This document shows positions 1 through 8,198 of a stretch of 64,000 bases of DNA, in pieces; the stretch's first letter is position 1, and every line of letters begins with the position of its first letter. The notes beneath the pieces were generated by a model, which was given only the letters and a program-made list of their open reading frames with translations, was not told the DNA's origin and did not search any database. The stretch lies in the NCBI RefSeq assembly GCF_020711195.1, contig NZ_JAJFAT010000002.1:62001-126000 (forward strand). Direction: 5' to 3'. This DNA is from Halanaerobium polyolivorans (lineage in GTDB: Bacteria; Bacillota; Halanaerobiia; Halanaerobiales; Halanaerobiaceae). Position numbers and translations under genes: made by a program.

Positions 1-2
1 TA

Positions 3-230
3 CCCGCTTTGGCAGTTTCAACCGCAATTGCTTTTGGTTTTCCGAATGAAGAAATATTTTTGATTTATGTGCTTTTTGGAGTACCAAGTGCTGTTGTCTC
101 CTATGTTATCACTGCAGCTATGGATGGTGACCAGGACCTGGCAGCTTCAATTGTTATGATGACAACTTTATTCTCTGTCTTTTCTATTACTTTATTTATC
201 TTTATATTTAAAATTTTTGCTATTGTATAA
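3..230 (+). CDS. AEC-family transporter, C-terminal fragment
   Basis: The reading frame is open from the window edge to the stop at 228-230 and its start lies outside, so only about the last 75 residues are seen. They form hydrophobic helices with a small-residue-rich stretch (PALAVSTAIAFGFP) and a final membrane span ending IFKIFAIV. This looks like the last helices of auxin efflux carrier (AEC) type permeases, which often move malate or other organic acids across the inner membrane. Family assignment rests on general resemblance of a short piece; the substrate cannot be told. Confidence 0.5.
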   Translation, partial: PALAVSTAIAFGFPNEEIFLIYVLFGVPSAVVSYVITAAMDGDQDLAASIVMMTTLFSVFSITLFIFIFKIFAIV

Positions 231-296
231 GATATTATTAAGAATAATTTACTTAAATTAATTAAACAAATATAATTTTATATTTGATTTAAATAC

Positions 297-314
297 ATAG
301 AAATATATTTCTAT
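297..314. repeat. 18-bp perfect palindrome before the glycosyltransferase gene
   Basis: ATAGAAATATATTTCTAT is a perfect inverted repeat 50 bases before the chosen start at 365. No T-run follows, so it is not a standard terminator. It could be an operator, but A/T-rich palindromes arise easily in this DNA. Confidence 0.3.
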
Positions 315-364
315 AGTAATATTCACTTGTGAAAATACAGCAGCAAAAAGGTAGGCGAGAGATA

Positions 365-2233
365 ATGAAAAAGAATAAAGCTAGTTTTTTAGGAGAAGAA
401 TTAATTAAGAGAGGCTTAATTAGTGAGGAAGAACTTAACAAAGCTCTGCAAATTCAAGAAGAATCTGGAGGACTGCTTGGAGAGATCCTTGTAGGTGAAG
501 GCTTTGTTAAGATGATTGAGCTATTTTATATTATTGCAGAAAAGGAAGAACTTTCTTTAGGTAGTAATGACTTAGAAATTTGCAAAAAGCTGCTTGATCC
601 TGATTTAGCTCATAGATTTGAAGTAGAAACTTTGGTTATCCATCAATTTTTCCCCATCAATCTAGAAGAAAAAAGGTTAAAGGTATTTGTTTCAAATCAA
701 AAAAATCCTAAAGTAGATGAACTCTTAACAGAAGAATTTGGAGAGTTAGAGATCCAAAAGATTATAGCAACAAGTAGAGATATTAGATTTATGCTGGAAG
801 AAGTTTTTAAAGAAGAGATGGTCGATGAAGCGGTAAATGGATTATTTTACCGCAGTCCTAAAGAATCTGCTTCAACAGTATTTACTTCTGGACAAATTAT
901 TTTCTTTCTTCTAATTATTGCTCTCTCAGCATTTTTAGCCTATCTTTACCCAATTGAAGCTTTAAAATATTTTCTGTATTTTTTTAATATTCTCTTTTTA
1001 GCTTCTATACTTTTTAAGTTTGTTTTAAGTATTGTGGGATCTTTTCAGGAAAAAAAGAATTTTATTTCTCAAGAAGAGATCGATAGTATAGATGAACACG
1101 AGCTTCCAATTTACAGTATTTTAGTCCCTGTTTATAAAGAGCCAGAGGTTATAGATAAACTTATTTCGAGCCTTAAAAATTTAGACTATCCTAAAAGCAA
1201 ATTAGATGTTTTATTTTTATTTGAAGAAGGAGATCTTGAAACAATTGAAGCAGCTAAAAAAGCTTCTCCTCCTGATAACTGGAGCTTTATCTATATACCT
1301 GATAGTCTTCCCAAAACCAAACCAAAAGCTTGTAATTATGGGCTTAAAGAGGCAAGAGGAGAGCTTTTAACTATTTATGATGCTGAAGATATGCCCGAAG
1401 CAGATCAGTTAAAAAAAGCATATTTGGCTTTTCAAAAATCTGATGATAAAGTTATTTGTTTTCAATCAGCCTTAAATTATTTTAACAGAGATGACAATAT
1501 TTTAACAAAATTATTTACCCTTGAATATTCTTATTGGTTTGATTATATGCTGCCAGGTCTTGATGCTTTAAAACTTCCAATTCCTTTAGGTGGAACCTCA
1601 AATCATTTTAAAATTGAAAAATTAAGGGAGTTAGGAAGCTGGGATCCTTATAATGTTACTGAAGATGCAGACTTAGGTATAAGAGCAAATGCAAGAGGCT
1701 ATAGAGTTGGTGTTTTAAATTCAACCACCTATGAAGAAGCAAATAACAAATTATCTAACTGGATTAATCAGCGTTCTCGTTGGTTAAAAGGTTATTTGCA
1801 GACTTTTTTGGTTCATAACAGACAACCATTAAAGTTTATTCAAAAAGTAGGTTTTAGAGGTTGGTTCACTCTCCAGATATTTATTGGTGGTAGTGTTTTA
1901 ACTCATTTAGTAGCTCCATTTTTCTGGTTTTTATTTATTTTCTGGCTGTTGAGCGGCACACCTTATTTTGGCGAATTCTATTATGGAACTTTACTTCAAA
2001 TTTCACTTTTAAACCTGCTATTTGGTAACTTTTTAGGTATTTATCTGGCAACTATTGCAGTTTTTAAAAGAAAATATTATAGCTTAATAATCTATGCGCT
2101 CTTGAATCCTATTTACTATTTACTGCAGTCAGCAGCTGCCTGGAAAGCACTGTATCAATTATTTGCTAACCCATTTTATTGGGAAAAAACCCAACATGGT
2201 CTTACTTCTAAAGAGGTGAATGAAAATGATTGA
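365..2233 (+). CDS. GspE_N-domain/family 2 glycosyltransferase, membrane-bound
   Basis: About 622 residues. Residues 1-160 resemble the GspE N-terminal (MshEN) domain, often a cyclic-di-GMP or protein-contact module. Two membrane spans follow (about 180-230), then a GT2 catalytic domain beginning PIYSILVPVYKEP, with an acidic DAED motif, an EDADLG motif and QRSRW, which fits the Q/RxxRW motif of processive glycosyltransferases. Three or four more spans close the protein. It probably polymerises or transfers sugar from a nucleotide sugar at the inner membrane. The GTG at 329 is in frame but has no good ribosome site; ATG 365 follows GGCGAGAGATA. It overlaps the next membrane gene by a few bases, suggesting co-expression. 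The sugar and product are unknown. Confidence 0.75.
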   Translation: MKKNKASFLGEELIKRGLISEEELNKALQIQEESGGLLGEILVGEGFVKMIELFYIIAEKEELSLGSNDLEICKKLLDPDLAHRFEVETLVIHQFFPINLEEKRLKVFVSNQKNPKVDELLTEEFGELEIQKIIATSRDIRFMLEEVFKEEMVDEAVNGLFYRSPKESASTVFTSGQIIFFLLIIALSAFLAYLYPIEALKYFLYFFNILFLASILFKFVLSIVGSFQEKKNFISQEEIDSIDEHELPIYSILVPVYKEPEVIDKLISSLKNLDYPKSKLDVLFLFEEGDLETIEAAKKASPPDNWSFIYIPDSLPKTKPKACNYGLKEARGELLTIYDAEDMPEADQLKKAYLAFQKSDDKVICFQSALNYFNRDDNILTKLFTLEYSYWFDYMLPGLDALKLPIPLGGTSNHFKIEKLRELGSWDPYNVTEDADLGIRANARGYRVGVLNSTTYEEANNKLSNWINQRSRWLKGYLQTFLVHNRQPLKFIQKVGFRGWFTLQIFIGGSVLTHLVAPFFWFLFIFWLLSGTPYFGEFYYGTLLQISLLNLLFGNFLGIYLATIAVFKRKYYSLIIYALLNPIYYLLQSAAAWKALYQLFANPFYWEKTQHGLTSKEVNEND

Positions 2234-3008
2234 GTTAATTGTATTTGCAGCTGCAAATTATTTTTTAGTCGCTTATTTTAAAAAAGAAGAAACTGCTTAT
2301 TTATATTTAGGTAGTTTAATCCTAGCTTTAACTTATATTCTAACACCGGTAGTGATATTACTTTTACCTCTATACAGTCTTATCTTCTATTTTCAGCTTG
2401 TTTTTAAAGATAAGGAAAAAGCCTGGGCCCAACTTTTTACTTTTATATTACCCTCATTAGCTGCGGTATTTTCTTTAAGTTATATTAGTTGGCTTTATGG
2501 AAATGGCTTTCGTTTAATATATTTAAATAATGGTCTTTTTAATTCTGTTACACTTTACAGTGGAAATCTAGATTATTATGCTTTTGCTTCCAATCTGATT
2601 AGCAATTTAATTTTTATAGCACTTAGTTATTTTACCGTACTGCTGTATTTTATTTTCAAAGAGGGTTTAAATAAACCATATCTATATTTGTTTATAATGC
2701 CGGTTTTATTGCAGTTTATTGGTTATTTTACTACTGGCCTAAAGACAGATATTTCTTTTTATATAATCTATTTGTTTTTTGTGATGATATTTTTCATTTT
2801 ATTTAGTGATGAACTGTCATTAAAACTAAAAAGAATATATAGTCTAGCTGTAATAAGCAATGTAATAATTACTGTAATTTACCTTAGTACTGCGATTAAT
2901 ATATATTTACCAGAAAATTATATATTAATCAATCAGAATATAGATAGTTTCTTAAATTCTTTAGAAAGCATAGTTTTAGATAATTGGCCTGGCCCCAGCC
3001 TGTTTTGA
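2226..3008 (+). CDS. polytopic membrane protein, function unknown
   Basis: About 260 residues, almost all hydrophobic, with roughly seven to eight membrane spans and no motif I recognise. ATG 2226 lies seven bases after AGAGGTG and overlaps the end of the glycosyltransferase gene; ATG 2220 is too close to that site. The overlap suggests translational coupling, so it may be a partner or export component for the glycan made by the upstream enzyme. It contains an acidic/basic loop (FKDKEKAW) and a SerPro-poor C-terminus. Function is not inferable from sequence alone. Confidence 0.6.
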   Translation: MIELIVFAAANYFLVAYFKKEETAYLYLGSLILALTYILTPVVILLLPLYSLIFYFQLVFKDKEKAWAQLFTFILPSLAAVFSLSYISWLYGNGFRLIYLNNGLFNSVTLYSGNLDYYAFASNLISNLIFIALSYFTVLLYFIFKEGLNKPYLYLFIMPVLLQFIGYFTTGLKTDISFYIIYLFFVMIFFILFSDELSLKLKRIYSLAVISNVIITVIYLSTAINIYLPENYILINQNIDSFLNSLESIVLDNWPGPSLF

Positions 3009-3071
3009 CATTATGAGCAAAGATTGATATTATTAATATATTGAATCTAATATTGAAAAAGGAGAAGTGAT

Positions 3072-3386
3072 ATTATCAAAAAGAAAGTTTCAATTCTAAA
3101 AGATCTTCTCTCAATGTTTATTGCTCAACACAAAAATCAATTATCTTATGCTTTAGGGTTTCTAACTGCTTTTGCTTTTAGTATAAGCTATATAAAATTA
3201 GGAATCGAATATGCTTTACTTGTGCTATTAGTAGGACTTGTAATTTTCGAGATATTTAATTACTTTTTTGGCAGCACTCCTGATATTATTGTGATGGGTG
3301 TAGATAGTGAAGAAGATATTATGAAGACTTTGAAAAAATCTTTAAACAAAGCTGTCAAAGAAAAAAAAGAGGAAAACAATAATTGA
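3072..3386 (+). CDS. small two-span membrane protein, possible ATT start
   Basis: With ATG 3114 the product has 90 residues, but that ATG has no ribosome site. AAAAGGAGAAG at 3057-3067 sits about eight bases before an in-frame ATT at 3072, which would give 104 residues beginning with a basic segment (IKKKVSILKD) before the membrane spans, a normal inner-membrane topology. I therefore prefer ATT, with some doubt. Two membrane segments (about residues 22-60) are followed by a charged tail DSEEDIMKTLKKSLNKAVKEKKEE. A strong terminator follows. No family recognised; it may belong with the glycosyltransferase pair upstream. Confidence 0.5.
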   Translation: MIKKKVSILKDLLSMFIAQHKNQLSYALGFLTAFAFSISYIKLGIEYALLVLLVGLVIFEIFNYFFGSTPDIIVMGVDSEEDIMKTLKKSLNKAVKEKKEENNN

Positions 3387-3398
3387 AAATTTAAATTT

Positions 3399-3429
3399 AA
3401 GACAGTCATTTAGACTGTCTTTTTTTTGA
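3399..3429 (+). terminator. rho-independent terminator
   Basis: AAGACAGTC and GACTGTCTT form a nine-base stem with loop ATTTA, followed by a long T-run. It ends the glycosyltransferase unit and separates it from the cysteine desulfurase gene. Confidence 0.85.
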
Positions 3430-3464
3430 TTTGATCTAAGATTTTAAAATTTAGGAGGTTAAAG

Positions 3465-4610
3465 ATGATTTATTTAGATTACAATGCAACTACCCCACTT
3501 GATGAAGATGTAAAAGAAGTTATGAAAAAAGAAATGGAAAATAATTTCGGCAATCCTTCCAGCACTCATCAGCTAGGAATTAAAGCCAAAAATACTTTAG
3601 AAAGTGCTAGAGCTAAGATAGCAGAGTTTTTAAATGCTTCTCCTGAAGAGATAATTTTTACTTCTGGAGGAAGTGAGTCTAATAACATGGCAATTAAAGG
3701 AACTGCCTATAGCTATCAAAACAAGGGTAAACATATTATTACAACAGAAATTGAGCATCCTGCTGTGATTGAACCCTGTGAATTTTTGGCTGATAACTCT
3801 TATGAAATTACCTACCTTCCGGTTGATAAATATGGTGTAGTTAAAATAGATTCATTAAAAAAGGCAATTAGAGATGATACAATTTTAATATCTGTGATGC
3901 ATGCTAATAATGAAGTAGGAAGTATTCAACCAATAGAAGAGATTGCTAAAATTGCTGCTAAAAAAGATCTTTTATTTCATACTGATGCAGCTCAGTCAGT
4001 TGGTAAAATAAGAGTTGATGTTAAAAAATTGGGTATAGATATGCTCTCCCTTGCCGGCCACAAGTTATATGCTCCCAAAGGAATTGGAGTACTTTATTTA
4101 AAAGAGGGGCTGGAGATTGAAGCATTGATCCATGGTGCAGCTCATGAAAATGGCAGAAGAGCAGGAACAGAAAATCTTATTTTTGCTGCCGGATTAGCTG
4201 AGGCTTGTGAAAAAGCTTCAGAATTATTTAAAAATAAAAATAGAGATGATCATTTGAAATCTCCTCAAGAATTAAAAAATCTCAGAGATTATTTTGAAAA
4301 AGAATTAAAAGATTTTTTTGGAGAAAAAATAAAAATAAATGGTCATCCTCAAAATAGGCTCGTCAACACTTCAAATCTTAGTTTTTTAGATTATAACTCA
4401 GCTCATATTTTAAATCATTTAGAAGGAATTGCTGTTTCGGCTGGATCAGCCTGCCACTCAGATAGAGTTGAAATTTCTTCGGTTCTAAAAGCAATGGGTT
4501 TAAATGAAAAAGAAGGTGCAGGAGCAATTAGGTTTTCACTGGGAAAATATACAGATAAAACAGAAATCGAAACAGTTCTAAATAGACTCAAAGCATTAAC
4601 TCAAAATTAA
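3465..4610 (+). CDS. cysteine desulfurase (NifS/IscS type)
   Basis: 381 residues, the usual length for the class. It is a pyridoxal-phosphate enzyme that takes sulfur from cysteine for iron-sulfur clusters or other sulfur-bearing cofactors. Visible features: N-terminal IYLDYNATTP, the GGSESNNMA cofactor loop, HADAAQS-like HTDAAQSVGK, the lysine motif SLAGHKLYAPKG and the catalytic cysteine in SAGSACHS. The start ATG follows TTTAGGAGG. It stands alone between two terminators with no iscU or thiI next to it, so the sulfur acceptor is not shown by context. Confidence 0.9.
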   Translation: MIYLDYNATTPLDEDVKEVMKKEMENNFGNPSSTHQLGIKAKNTLESARAKIAEFLNASPEEIIFTSGGSESNNMAIKGTAYSYQNKGKHIITTEIEHPAVIEPCEFLADNSYEITYLPVDKYGVVKIDSLKKAIRDDTILISVMHANNEVGSIQPIEEIAKIAAKKDLLFHTDAAQSVGKIRVDVKKLGIDMLSLAGHKLYAPKGIGVLYLKEGLEIEALIHGAAHENGRRAGTENLIFAAGLAEACEKASELFKNKNRDDHLKSPQELKNLRDYFEKELKDFFGEKIKINGHPQNRLVNTSNLSFLDYNSAHILNHLEGIAVSAGSACHSDRVEISSVLKAMGLNEKEGAGAIRFSLGKYTDKTEIETVLNRLKALTQN

Positions 4611-4623
4611 TTTAAGTTAATAT

Positions 4624-4637
4624 ATTTATCGATAAAT
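4624..4637. repeat. 14-bp palindrome ATTTATCGATAAAT
   Basis: A perfect palindrome just after the desulfurase gene. It could be an operator or chance in A/T-rich DNA. Confidence 0.25.
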
Positions 4638-4657
4638 AATATAGTATAAGTTTATCT

Positions 4658-4716
4658 TCCCCTGCTGCTAAACAGATCAAAATATTTAAATCTGTTTGGG
4701 GTAAAGGGGATTTTTT
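4658..4716 (+). terminator. composite terminator after the cysteine desulfurase
   Basis: An outer stem TCCCCT/AGGGGA and an inner stem AACAGAT/ATCTGTT are followed by TTTTTT at 4711-4716. The shape is a two-part rho-independent terminator for the upstream gene. It lies about 100 bases before the activator gene, so it could also act as a leader element, but I see no known riboswitch motif. Confidence 0.7.
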
Positions 4717-4813
4717 CTTATAGATTTACTCTAGAATAATTAACTTAATTATGATAATATTAAAATATAGAAAATTTAGACAATAAGACTTTATTTAAAG
4801 AGGGGAAGAAATA

Positions 4814-6778
4814 ATGAACATGGATATTAAAGAAGTTAAAAAAACTTGGCAAAATTTTGTAGAAGAAGATATTCTAATTGGAAACAATTTACGTGATGTA
4901 ATTATAGAATCATGGAAAAGATGTAAAGAGTATAGGGTAAATCCTTATAGTGGTAAAGGGGCTCATATCTCTGATAAAACTTTGCAGAGGATTAGGAAGG
5001 CCAATCAAGATTTGATAAAAATTGCTCAACCCTTTATGGAGGAATTAGCTGAAATAGTAAAAAGTTCAGGTTTTGTGGTTGTTTTAACTGATCAAAAAGG
5101 TATGATTATGGAAGCCACAGGTGATAAAGAAACTTTGAGCAATGCAGAAAAATTAAAATTTAGTCCTGGTTCTTATTGGTCAGAAGAAAAAGTTGGTACA
5201 AATGCTATTGGAACAATTATAAAAATTGATAAGCCATTGCAAGTTATTGGCTCTGAACATTACTGCAAAGAACATCATGCCTGGACTTGTTCAGCTGCTC
5301 CTATTCATAATCCTCAAGGAGATTTAATTGGAATCTTAGATATGTCTGGCCCTTATGATCAGGCACATCCTCATACTCTTGGTATGGTAGTCGCAGCAGC
5401 TAAGTCAATTGAAAATCAGTTATCAATAACCGAAAAAAATAAAGAATTGAGAAAAACAAACAAATTTTCTAATGCTGTATTTAATTCGATGTCTGAAGGA
5501 TTAATATCTATCAATAAATTCGGCAGTGTTATATTTATTAATCAGGCTGCTTCAAGAATGTTCGGTATTGATAGAAAAAAAGCAAATGACAAAGATGTCA
5601 GAGATATATTAGGAGAACAAAAAGTGGTAGAAAAGATGCTGGCTGAACACAAAGTTTTTACTGATGAAGACATTTATATCCATAAAAACGAAGAGAAACT
5701 ATATTTTAATGCTTCTGCTAGAATGATGTTAGGCCATGGTGGAGTTGCAGATGGCTTTATTATAATACTGAGGAAAATGAAAACAGTGAAAAAAATTGTT
5801 AACAGAATGTCTGGTAGTGAAGCAAGATTTTCTTTTGAAGATATTATTGGTAAAGACCCTGGCTTAAAAAAAGTTTTAGATACAGCTAAAATGATCAGCA
5901 ATAGTGATGCTGCAATATTGATTGAAGGTGAAAGTGGAACTGGAAAAGAAATGGTTGCTCAAGCTATCCATAATAACAGCAGCCGCAGCAAAAGGGTGTT
6001 TTTGAGTATCAACTGTGCAGCTATTCCTCAAAGCCTATTAGAAAGTGAATTATTTGGTTATGAAGGAGGAAGTTTTACTGGTGCTAGAGAAAAAGGAAGA
6101 CCTGGTAAATTTGAGCTAGCTTCAGGTGGAACACTACTTTTAGATGAGATAGGAGAGATGCCCCTTAATATGCAGGCAAGTCTTTTGAGGGTTCTTCAGG
6201 AAAAAGAAATCAATAGGATTGGTGGTTTAGAACCGATAGCAGTTGATGTAAGAATTTTAGCTTCTACAAATAAGGATTTAGAAGCAGAGGTAGCAAAGGG
6301 GAATTTTCGTAAAGATTTATTTTTTAGATTAAATACAGTGAAATTGGAAATGCCACCTTTAAGAAAGAGAAAAAAAGATATAGAAAAATTAGTAGAGCAT
6401 TTTATTTTTATTTTAAATCAGAGAAGTAATAAAAATATTCATGGAGTAGAAAAAAGGGTAATTGATTTACTAGAAGGCTATAATTGGCCTGGTAATGTAA
6501 GAGAATTACAAAATGTTATTGAAAGAGCTGCTCTTTTATCTGAAGATGGTTTGATTAGGGTTGAACAACTTCCTCAAGAACTAAAAGACAATGAACAAGC
6601 TGAGCTTGATAATTTTGATCCCAGCCAGATTCCTTTGGTGAAATTAAAAGATATGGAAAGACTAATGTTAAAACACAGTTTAACTCAAACTAAAACAATT
6701 ACAGAAGCTGCAAAAATACTTGGAGTGAGTCGCTCTACATTTTACAGAAAAGCTGATGAGTTTAATATAAAAATTTAA
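4814..6778 (+). CDS. acoR: AcoR-like sigma-54-dependent transcriptional activator
   Basis: 654 residues. Domain order: an N-terminal GAF-type sensor of the AcoR kind (about 75-195, with VGTNAIGT), a PAS-like domain (about 215-325), an AAA+ domain (about 340-580) with Walker A GESGTGKE, the sigma-54 contact loop GSFTGA (a one-residue variant of GAFTGA) and Walker B TLLLDEIGE, then a Fis-type helix-turn-helix at the end (ITEAAKILGVSRSTFYRK). It should hydrolyse ATP to open sigma-54 promoters in response to a small molecule. It is followed by a control region with three inverted repeats and a -24/-12 promoter before the acetoin genes, so acetoin or a related compound is the likely signal. Confidence 0.85.
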   Translation: MNMDIKEVKKTWQNFVEEDILIGNNLRDVIIESWKRCKEYRVNPYSGKGAHISDKTLQRIRKANQDLIKIAQPFMEELAEIVKSSGFVVVLTDQKGMIMEATGDKETLSNAEKLKFSPGSYWSEEKVGTNAIGTIIKIDKPLQVIGSEHYCKEHHAWTCSAAPIHNPQGDLIGILDMSGPYDQAHPHTLGMVVAAAKSIENQLSITEKNKELRKTNKFSNAVFNSMSEGLISINKFGSVIFINQAASRMFGIDRKKANDKDVRDILGEQKVVEKMLAEHKVFTDEDIYIHKNEEKLYFNASARMMLGHGGVADGFIIILRKMKTVKKIVNRMSGSEARFSFEDIIGKDPGLKKVLDTAKMISNSDAAILIEGESGTGKEMVAQAIHNNSSRSKRVFLSINCAAIPQSLLESELFGYEGGSFTGAREKGRPGKFELASGGTLLLDEIGEMPLNMQASLLRVLQEKEINRIGGLEPIAVDVRILASTNKDLEAEVAKGNFRKDLFFRLNTVKLEMPPLRKRKKDIEKLVEHFIFILNQRSNKNIHGVEKRVIDLLEGYNWPGNVRELQNVIERAALLSEDGLIRVEQLPQELKDNEQAELDNFDPSQIPLVKLKDMERLMLKHSLTQTKTITEAAKILGVSRSTFYRKADEFNIKI

Positions 6779-6833
6779 TTAACAAATCTATAATATCTAA
6801 TTAAGAGATTTTAAATTAGTGAAAATAAACACT

Positions 6834-6850
6834 TGTTTTATTTTAGAACA
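6834..6850. promoter_or_regulatory. activator-binding repeat 1
   Basis: TGTTTTA-TTT-TAGAACA, an inverted repeat with seven-base arms and a three-base centre. It shares the pattern TGTYTYA-N3-TARAACA with the two sites below. Its centre is about 250 bases upstream of the -12 element, a usual distance for sigma-54 enhancers. Confidence 0.6.
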
Positions 6851-6861
6851 CACCCCATTCA

Positions 6862-6878
6862 TGTCTCATAATAGAACA
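6862..6878. promoter_or_regulatory. activator-binding repeat 2
   Basis: TGTCTCA-TAA-TAGAACA, same pattern as repeat 1, 28 bases downstream centre to centre. The right arm matches repeat 1 exactly. Confidence 0.6.
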
Positions 6879-6934
6879 TAGCCTTCCGTGAAGCCTGTCA
6901 TTTCAATAATTAATCATTTTTTTTAAGCTTTTTA

Positions 6935-6951
6935 TGTTTTATTTTAAAACA
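6935..6951. promoter_or_regulatory. activator-binding repeat 3
   Basis: TGTTTTA-TTT-TAAAACA, a perfect inverted repeat of the same 17-bp form, 73 bases downstream of repeat 2. Confidence 0.5.
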
Positions 6952-7080
6952 TAAAATAATTAATTCACAAAATAATTAATTTAAAAAATTATTTCTTAAA
7001 AAATATTTACACTTAATAAGCCCTGTCATAATAGGATTTAATAGTCTCTTCTGAACTTTATTTTCGTTATTTTTTTATTA

Positions 7081-7096
7081 TGGTATGATTTATGCA
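7081..7096 (+). promoter_or_regulatory. sigma-54 (-24/-12) promoter of the acetoin operon
   Basis: TGGTATGATTTATGCA has GG at 7082-7083 and GC at 7094-7095 with exactly ten bases between them, as sigma-54 requires, and a TGCA-type -12 box. The transcript should begin near 7107. The AcoR-like activator upstream, the three repeats and rpoN at 52 kb support the call. Confidence 0.8.
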
Positions 7097-7211
7097 TCTT
7101 AAATAGTGTGAAAAGTTTAAAATTTTCTTATTTTGTTTCAACAATTAATTTTTAAGGAGGTGAAACTTACTTTAAGTTCACTCTATTAACTTTATTAAGG
7201 GAGGGGTCAAA

Positions 7212-8198
7212 TTGAAGGAAAGTAAAGAAGAATTGGTCAAATTATTAGAGGACATGTTAGTGATTCGTGAATTTGAGACCAAGGTTCAGAAGCATTTTGC
7301 AGAAGGGGAAATTCCGGGTTTCGTGCATCTTTATTTAGGTGAAGAAGCAGTTGCTGTTGGTGCCTGTAGTGCTCTTAAAGAAGATGATTTTATAACTAGT
7401 ACTCACCGTGGACATGGTCACCTATTAGCTAGAGGTGGAGACCTCAAGAAAATGATGGCAGAGATCTTTGGTAAAGCCACTGGTTATAATAAAGGTAAGG
7501 GTGGCTCAATGCATATTGCAGATGTTAGTCTTGGAATTCTTGGAGCAAATGGTATTGTTGGTGCTGGTTTACCAATAGCTGCTGGTTCAGGAATAAGTGC
7601 TCAAATATTAGATAAAGATTCTGTTACTATATGTTTCTTTGGTGATGGAGCATCAAACAGAGGTACCTTCCATGAAGCAATAAATATGGCTTCTGTATGG
7701 GATCTACCTGTAGTTTTTGTTTGTGAAAATAACCTTTATGGTATTTCAATGCCTCAATATACTAATGATCACAGAAAAGGACAAAATATCCAGGATGTAT
7801 CTGATCGGGCAGTAGCATATGGTATTTCTGGTGTTACAGTTGATGGTAATGATGTTATGGCTGTTAATGAAGCTGTTGTAGAAGCAGTTAAAAAGGCAAG
7901 AAGTGGGGGCGGTCCAAGCTTAATTGAATGTAAAACTTATCGTCACCGCGGACACTTCGAAGGAGATCCAACAGTTTATAGATCAGATGAAGAAGTTGAG
8001 CGCTGGAAAGAAAAAGATCCTATTGATAGATTTGTTAAAATTCTTAAAGATCAAGAAATTCTAGATGATGAAGGCTATAAAGAACTTCGCAATGAAGTTA
8101 AGGGCAGAGTAGAAGAAGCACTCCAGTTTGCCCAGGAAAGCCCTGAGCCAGATCCATCAGAAGTTACAACAGATGTTTATTATGGGGGTGCTGAATAA
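7212..8198 (+). CDS. acoA: acetoin dehydrogenase E1 component, alpha subunit
   Basis: 328 residues. With the beta subunit it makes the thiamine-diphosphate-dependent E1 that splits acetoin to acetaldehyde and an acetyl group passed to lipoyl-E2. The thiamine-binding motif runs from GDGASNRG to ENN near residues 145-180; THRGHGH and KGKGGSMH are typical of the family. TTG is the start, five bases after GAGGGG. First gene of the operon behind the sigma-54 promoter; its stop touches the start of acoB. A pyruvate or branched-chain E1 is the alternative; the acoX neighbour and the activator favour acetoin. Confidence 0.85.
   Translation: MKESKEELVKLLEDMLVIREFETKVQKHFAEGEIPGFVHLYLGEEAVAVGACSALKEDDFITSTHRGHGHLLARGGDLKKMMAEIFGKATGYNKGKGGSMHIADVSLGILGANGIVGAGLPIAAGSGISAQILDKDSVTICFFGDGASNRGTFHEAINMASVWDLPVVFVCENNLYGISMPQYTNDHRKGQNIQDVSDRAVAYGISGVTVDGNDVMAVNEAVVEAVKKARSGGGPSLIECKTYRHRGHFEGDPTVYRSDEEVERWKEKDPIDRFVKILKDQEILDDEGYKELRNEVKGRVEEALQFAQESPEPDPSEVTTDVYYGGAE

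Larger units (their letters stand above)
6779..7211 (+). promoter_or_regulatory. 433-base control region of the acetoin operon
   Basis: No gene is seen here. The region holds three 17-bp inverted repeats (6834-6850, 6862-6878, 6935-6951) that look like binding sites for the activator upstream, and a sigma-54 promoter at 7081-7096. Between them lie A/T-rich bases that may ease DNA bending. A leader of about 105 bases would precede the TTG start of acoA, ending in GGGAGGGG. Confidence 0.65.

Noticed and set aside
3465-4610. The NifS-like gene as the missing MfnC aminotransferase or MfnA decarboxylase
   Set aside because: It carries the desulfurase cysteine loop SAGSACHS and is 18 kb from the cofactor genes.
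4658-4716. A riboswitch before the AcoR-like gene
   Set aside because: The fold is a plain two-stem terminator with a T-run and no known ligand-binding motif.
7024-7038. TGTCATAATAGGATT as a fourth activator site
   Set aside because: It matches only part of the 17-bp pattern and lacks symmetric arms.
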